Source of the DNA: Cristatella mucedo
Lineage: Eukaryota; Bryozoa; Phylactolaemata; Cristatellidae
NCBI GenBank assembly: GCA_009760855.2
Contig: WPIO01000059.1
Coordinates: 570,001 to 597,500 of the forward strand
Reading direction: 5' to 3'
DNA: 27,500 nucleotides
Numbering within the stretch: position 1 is the stretch's first letter; every line of letters begins with the position of its first letter. The position numbers and the translations under genes are program-made. Positions 23,695-27,500 of this stretch are shown here, one piece after another. The notes below the pieces were generated by a model. It made no database searches. It was not told the DNA's origin and saw only the letters and a list, made by a program, of their open reading frames with translations.

Positions 23695-25783
23695 ACCTCG
23701 ATCTCTTTCTCCAGCAGCTGCTTCTCCACGCTGAGCATCAGGTGGTTGCCACTTTTGGACTGCTGCAGCACCACGTGACCGATGGCGGTCCCATTGCGGC
23801 CGCCACGTGCGTTGCTGTCACCGCTCGCGATTGCCTCCAGCTCCTGTATGTAGTTCGCTCGGAAATTCTCGTAGTGCACCTCGTCCGTCACGTCCTTCAG
23901 GTCTTGAAGGTGCGTGCTAAAAGTGTACGCAGGCAGCGCAGGGTTACGAGCGACCGACCTCCTGTCCTCGGACCAGCTCCAACTGGCCAGCTGCTGTTGC
24001 GTCACGTGACCATCGCCGCGCCGTCGCCAGCGCCACGCCACGTGACCGACCGACTGGCGGGCGCATCTTCCTGAGCAGCTCTCACCAGATTAGCATATTC
24101 CTCAGGCGACAGAAGTCCGAGTGCTGAGGATTCTCAACTGCAAGCGTAGGAAACGGTTCGACGCTTTCAAGCTTACGTGTGGCGCCGTAATTTGGTGACG
24201 ACGCACGAACGCGAAAAGACGCGCTTTCGAGCTCAGAGATGGCGAGGGATTTCGCGACGCAAGCACCCATCCATACACACAGTATACGTCTTAGCCCTAA
24301 AAGACGGATGGCTCGCTCGCTCGCTCGCTTTGTTCGCTACGGCCGCGCCGCCGTCATCGCCGTCACACATCAGCCGGCTCGCTCGCGGGCAACCGCCCTG
24401 GAGGGGGGCGCGTGCGCTGTTGACCACGTGACCAGAACATGGCCCGGCGAAAGCCGCGAGCTCCGGCTTGCGACTCGGTTGCGCTCGAACTCTCTGTCGT
24501 GCGAAATTCGGAGAATCACGAGCGGATGTGCCATGTTTTGAAATAACTGGCCGCCATCGAAAGCTGGTCAAGGGTAGAAATTAAAGAAAGACGGGCCGGC
24601 ACGCTTGACGCCTAGTTAGACTTGAGTAGCCCAACGTGAACATGACTCGTGGCGCCGCCGCCACCGCTCGGAGAAATGGCCGCCGTTCGGAGAAATGGCC
24701 GCCATTCGGAGAAAGGACGACTGCTCAGGATGCTGGGAGGCTGGGCCCGTTGCTTTTTCGGCCGCCGGGCCGTTCTTTCGCAGCTATGAGGCGGTGGCCG
24801 GCATTTCCGACAGCTGCGACGTGCAAAGCGTCCTCGAGCGTCCGCGAGCGAGGCCTCCGCGAACGTCTTGAAAACGCCTCAAATACCTGACGGAGGAGTG
24901 GCGGAGCCGCGGTGCATGTCACACAGGCTCCAAATAAAGTGTCTCTGTCATCGGCTGATAAATATAAATAAATATAATTCATTTGCATAGAGCCCCAAGA
25001 GAACCTAATCTCTGTTCAGGCGCTTCACATACGCCTCGGGGCTCGAGCCCACGACCTCAGCCAGACCTTGGTCCCCGGGGCGAGCACCTTAACAGCTGGA
25101 CCAAACCCGCTCGGCAAGTTAGCAAGTTCAAGGTTAGCCGATAGAACGTTTATACAGCGGAAGAGGAGCCGCAGCGGCCGCCGTCTTTTTTCCCCCCTCT
25201 TGACCTCCGACCTGAGGACTCAAACCCTTGACCTGGGTAGTGAAGGGCGTGCACCATACCCCAAGGCCGGCTAGCTGGAGGCGCCACCTAGCCTGATCGG
25301 CTCCGCTTCGCGAAGCGCGCGAGGTACAGCGAGTCAGCGCCGACTGCAAGCGCCTGCTCCACACCTTCAAACGGCATCCTTCTACGACATCCTAGCATAC
25401 TCGCCTACGATAGCATGTCGTAGATCCGCGTTGCGTTAAGCCCTCGCTTCGCGGCGCCTCTTTTTTTTCTCGAATTTTCCGCTCAGAAACCTGAAGAAAT
25501 CCTTCCCTGGCGTGTGGCGGCCACTGTTTTTAGTCGAACTGCTGACGCGTTACGTGCACGCGCCCCTAGCAAGCAGCGGCAGCACCCAACGGCGCTCGGC
25601 GGCGGCGAGCGCTCGGCTCAGGCAGGATACTCAGACTCACACTCCCAAGCAACTGGCAGCAGCTGCTGCGCAATCAGTGGACGCGAATCTCGCGAATGCG
25701 AGAAAGCGAGAAAGGTAAAAAAAAAGTCTCCAGATACTCGTCAGACTGGAATTCGGCATTCAAAGCAGCTGCGACGATAAAGT

Positions 25784-25844
<61 letters not shown>

Positions 25845-27014
25845 TGGGCACGAACCTTCGACGATGCCCCACGGGTAGGCTCTGCACCTCACCCTGCGGC
25901 CCTGCACTTCTAGGACGGTGTTACTGCCGACCACGGCGAACGGTATCGCATCCTGCAACGGAACGAGCGCGCGCGCGCGAGCGCTTGCCGATGCCGCCTA
26001 CTGCCGACTGCCGCATCTGCTGAAAAAAGTAGCGCCCAGTGAGAAGCGCTCCCGGTGGCCTCTGACCCGTACGGGTCAGCGGCCGCTGACCTGTACGTCT
26101 TCAGTGTCGTCATCGCTTTTCGGAAAGTCGTAAGTCTGAATTTGGTGCTTCTGTATGTCCGCAAGTATCTGCAGCAGGCCGCCGGAGTCACGCCCCGCGA
26201 CGTTACGGCCAGCGGCTCCGCGACGTTACGGCGAGCGGCGCTCGCTCAGCGAGAGGCGACGCTGTTGGCCGGCGCGCGCGCTCACCTGCTGCTTGAGAGC
26301 GAGGCGTTCCTTGGGCATCAGCATGTCGGCTTTGGCTATGACGGGCACTACGTTCACCTTCTGGTGTAGACATCGCATGACCTCCAGGTCAAGTGGTTTA
26401 ATCCTGCAAGCGTCCGCACCGCCGCGATTGAGGCGCCGACCGAAAGCGACTGGCGATTCGAACAGCGTCAGAAAGCGGCCTAAGTTGTTCGTAAAAGCTG
26501 AGTGCGTGCGAGCGTGCGCGCGCGAGGAAAGCCGCCATTAAAAAGATGCGCAATTGCTGCACGCGAACTGGCGCCGCCGCCGCCGCCGCTGTTTTTGCTC
26601 GGGACTCACCCTCTTCCGTAAGGAGAGAGAAAAAATAGGACGCAGTGAACGCGATTGTCCGCCATTTTCTTACGGTTGAGCCCGTTTTCGGCGTGCAAGT
26701 ATTCCTTAAACTGATTGTCAATGTAGTCCGATATCGCCCGATAGCTACAGAGAAACGCGTCGTCATTGCACCCACTGAAATGAGCCAGATGGCGCCAGGT
26801 GGCGCCAGACGGAGCCGTCGTCCTCTGGGACTGCCGTAGCGGTGTGTCCGCTACGGCTGGCCGCCTACCTGTTGCGGCCGTTTACGCTTTCCCCGTAGCC
26901 GGGCGTGTCGATGACGGTCATCCGAAGCCGCACGCTCTTTTCTTCTATGTCTATGTGACGCTTGCTAATTTCCAGCGTCCTCTCGATTCGGTCTGAAAAA
27001 CCGCGAAAAGTCGT
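21946..27014 (-). CDS. Septin (SEPT2-group, SEPT4/5-like), last eight coding exons; 5' end off the window
   Basis: Septins are GTP-binding cytoskeletal proteins that assemble into hetero-oligomeric filaments at membranes and cytokinetic rings. The eight exons join in phase into 306 residues. Numbered from the first visible residue, these include the G3 switch DTPGYG (36-41), [11 protein letters not shown] (55-65), [14 protein letters not shown] (70-83), the G4 motif AKAD (117-120), the septin-unique element VVGSN...[10 protein letters not shown] (166-188), [15 protein letters not shown] (193-207), [18 protein letters not shown] (210-227) and a C-terminal heptad-rich coil [15 protein letters not shown] (283-297). 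The P-loop (GxxGxGKST) and N-terminus must lie in exons above 27500. A short C-terminus with a single coil fits the SEPT2 group. A Cys stands at residue 209 where relatives I recall have Arg. Introns are 124, 206, 117, 138, 1718, 169 and 1676 bp. Confidence 0.95.
22395..23225 (-). mobile_element. L2/CR1-like LINE, 5'-truncated copy in the last septin intron
   Basis: On the - strand it encodes [40 protein letters not shown] and [20 protein letters not shown] in one open frame, then frameshifted C-terminal blocks and the 3' UTR ending near 22395 (aataca tttgataaagcaccctc). Orientation is the same as the septin transcript. Homology ends at about 23225, where the short repeat gttgaccattacgattacgt begins. 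Confidence 0.85.
23523..23694 (+). repeat. (CT)n/(GA)n tract at a septin donor
   Basis: Read on the septin strand this is a (GA)n tract that begins inside the donor sequence GTGAGAGAGA and runs about 170 bp. It includes a (GACA)n block (ctgtctgtctgtctgtctgt) at its far end. Confidence 0.95.
23697..23916 (-). CDS. Septin exon ([14 protein letters not shown] and hinge)
   Basis: 220 nt from tacacttttag|. It encodes [18 protein letters not shown], then a divergent 45-residue hinge with a Gly/Asn/Ser-rich stretch, then [12 protein letters not shown], the start of the coiled coil. It ends at ATCGAG|GTGAGA. Everything downstream of the GT is a GA-repeat tract. Without splicing the frame stays open to about 23352. 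Confidence 0.92.
24086..24137 (-). CDS. Septin exon ([16 protein letters not shown])
   Basis: A 52-nt micro-exon from ctacgcttgcag| to CTAATCTG|GTGAGA. It encodes [16 protein letters not shown], equivalent to the ENxEHxDFxxLRxMLI block of septins. Phases at both ends (1 in, 2 out) match the neighbours. Confidence 0.93.
24668..24716 (+). repeat. 19-bp tandem repeat, 2.6 copies
   Basis: tcggagaaatggccgccgt at 24668-24686, the same with one change at 24687-24705, and tcggagaaagg at 24706-24716. It lies in the largest septin intron. Confidence 0.9.
24955..25105 (-). mobile_element. tRNA-derived SINE (family A), second copy, in a septin intron
   Basis: On the - strand it reads tttggtccagctgttaaggt (box A), gggctcgagcccc (box B), gcgcctgaacagagattagg, then ttctcttggggctctatgca, and ends in an (ATAAAT)-type tail. 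The order and wording match the copy at 8335-8476 throughout, so this is one family and not chance. Confidence 0.72.
25195..25280 (-). mobile_element. Possible third tRNA-headed SINE fragment
   Basis: On the - strand tagccggccttggggtatgg could be box A and ggtttgagtcct (25226-25215) a box B one or two bases off consensus, with tRNA-like spacing. No tail or second copy was found. Confidence 0.35.
25785..25836 (+). repeat. (GA)n tract in a septin intron
   Basis: About 25 GA dinucleotides, followed by gcgagcgagc. On the septin strand this is a CT tract starting about 20 nt after the weak donor at 25855. Confidence 0.95.
25856..25952 (-). CDS. Septin exon with septin-unique element
   Basis: 97 nt from cgttgcag| to GTCGAAG|GTTCGT. 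It encodes [20 protein letters not shown] and [10 protein letters not shown]. The donor is weaker than consensus (GTTCGT). Its intron carries a CT tract on the transcript strand beginning about 20 nt downstream. Joining to the next exon restores valine and continues VENPQHSDF, which supports this donor. Confidence 0.9.
26091..26168 (-). CDS. Septin exon ([16 protein letters not shown])
   Basis: 78 nt, exactly 26 codons, from ggcctgctgcag| to GACGTACAG|GTCAGC. It encodes the helix and the acidic loop [10 protein letters not shown] that precede the septin-unique element. Reading past the donor meets a stop after four codons, so splicing here is required. Confidence 0.9.
26286..26403 (-). CDS. 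Septin exon with G4 AKAD motif
   Basis: 118 nt from gcttgcag| to AAGCAGCAG|GTGAGC. It encodes [20 protein letters not shown] followed by [22 protein letters not shown] is the guanine-specificity G4 motif of septins. Confidence 0.95.
26610..26744 (-). CDS. Septin exon, YIDNQF/GLNRKKM block
   Basis: 135 nt. The acceptor is tctctgtag| and the donor GGAAGAGG|GTGAGT. It encodes [20 protein letters not shown] and then [19 protein letters not shown], all hallmark septin GTPase sequence. Both junction codons (Ser and Gly) are completed correctly across the introns. Confidence 0.95.
26869..27014 (-). CDS. Septin exon with G3 switch (first visible exon)
   Basis: It encodes [20 protein letters not shown] followed by [20 protein letters not shown], the septin beta-strand and DTPG switch. 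It ends in phase 2 at AACAG|GTAGGC. The 5' boundary is uncertain by three bases: an acceptor at gatgcagcag gives 27014, and one at gatgcag gives 27017. A perfect 13-bp inverted repeat covers this acceptor. The preceding exon is outside the window. Confidence 0.88.
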
Positions 27015-27064
27015 CTGCTGCATCGCCAGCGCGGCAGCAGACGACTGCTGGCGGGCCACTCGAC

Positions 27065-27266
27065 AGAAATAAATAAATAAATAAATAATAAATACTAGCT
27101 GATTAAACAGCCTCTTTTTGTATAGCGACAGAAGAGCCTTCAAGGCTATCACCACCGCTTGCAGTAGCGATAAAGGATCGCCCACTACAGGATTCGAACC
27201 CACGACCTCGGGGCCGAGATCGTGAAAAGCAACCGCCTTACCTAGTGAGCCATTACGGCTCACTAG
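27065..27266 (-). mobile_element. tRNA-derived SINE (family B)
   Basis: On the - strand the head has box A tggctcactagg (27252-27241) and a perfect box B GGTTCGAATCC (27200-27190), a body of about 90 bp and an (AAAT)n-type tail at 27068-27095. The head starts with a perfect 10-bp inverted repeat. A second head fragment of the family lies at 17435-17500. It sits in the septin intron upstream of the first visible exon. Confidence 0.7.
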
Positions 27267-27500
27267 AAAGACGGCGCGTTGGCCGAGAGAGCTGGTAATC
27301 TGAAACTGCCCTGGGGCTCAGGAGGCAGGACATGCCGGCGATCTTAAGCTTGCTGAATGCAGCAGTAGAATCGCTGCAAAGGAGGCACGCCTACCAATTC
27401 TCGGGATTTCCTGCTTGTTTGGTTTGCTGCAAGTTTGCAGGTTTATTACGCCAAAACGTCACTGCCCGCGACCGCGCGGAAAAAGCGCTGACCGGCTCGC
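27267..27500. other. Upstream septin intron, right edge of window
   Basis: No P-loop coding sequence is found in any frame of this stretch on the - strand, so the preceding septin exon lies beyond the window. Confidence 0.6.

Noticed and set aside
24233-24571. Overlapping frames on both strands in GC-rich DNA
   Set aside because: Stop codons are scarce because of base composition; no family motif is seen, and the region is septin intron sequence.
25514-25780. + strand frame of 88 codons within the septin gene
   Set aside because: It lies in the largest septin intron on the opposite strand, is low complexity and runs into the GA tract.
27183-27262. tRNA gene on the - strand
   Set aside because: Box B is perfect, but the 3' side lacks a clean acceptor-stem partner and continues into a SINE body with an AAAT tail.

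Overview
This is eukaryotic, almost certainly invertebrate animal, genomic DNA. The evidence is two intron-split animal genes with consensus GT/AG junctions, dense short remnants of L2/CR1-like non-LTR retrotransposons, tRNA-headed SINEs and long CT/GA, AT and GT microsatellites. I cannot name the species; a marine lophotrochozoan or an invertebrate deuterostome would fit.

Two real genes lie in convergent (tail-to-tail) orientation. PTRH2 (mitochondrial peptidyl-tRNA hydrolase 2, Bit1-like) is on the + strand. Its five coding exons (6736-6918, 9270-9359, 12011-12132, 18261-18373, 19670-19719) join in phase into 185 residues. A SEPT2-group septin is on the - strand. Its last eight coding exons run from about 27014 down to the stop at 21946-21948, giving 306 residues from just before the G3 motif to the C-terminal coiled coil. 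The exon with the P-loop lies beyond the right edge of the window. About 2.2 kb of non-coding DNA, including both polyadenylation regions, separates the two stop codons. I see no functional link between the genes.

Layout. 1-3246: broken LINE pieces in both orientations, a (GA)n tract and an (AT)n tract. 3247-5070: the 5' half of a LINE ORF2 (endonuclease plus the start of reverse transcriptase), inactivated by stops, frameshifts and a lost catalytic glutamate. 5071-6735: mostly unexplained, with one unidentified possible coding stretch on the - strand (5816-6226). 6736-19719: PTRH2. Its introns hold a tRNA-derived SINE, large CT tracts, a GT-rich minisatellite, an 11-copy 44-bp minisatellite and at least six LINE pieces, one of them a LINE nested in another LINE. 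19720-21945: intergenic. 21946-27014: septin, with a LINE in its last intron, two SINE-like elements in its largest intron and a GA tract starting inside a donor site. 27047-27500: another SINE and upstream septin intron.

I found no prokaryotic-type defence system, operon or CRISPR array. The most interesting points are how simple repeats and transposon pieces sit against splice sites: an alternative in-frame acceptor in PTRH2, a GA tract fused to a septin donor, and a hairpin over a septin acceptor. A SINE family that shares its 3' end with the resident LINE is also notable. All gene calls rest on reading translated sequence against remembered family motifs; no database search was run.
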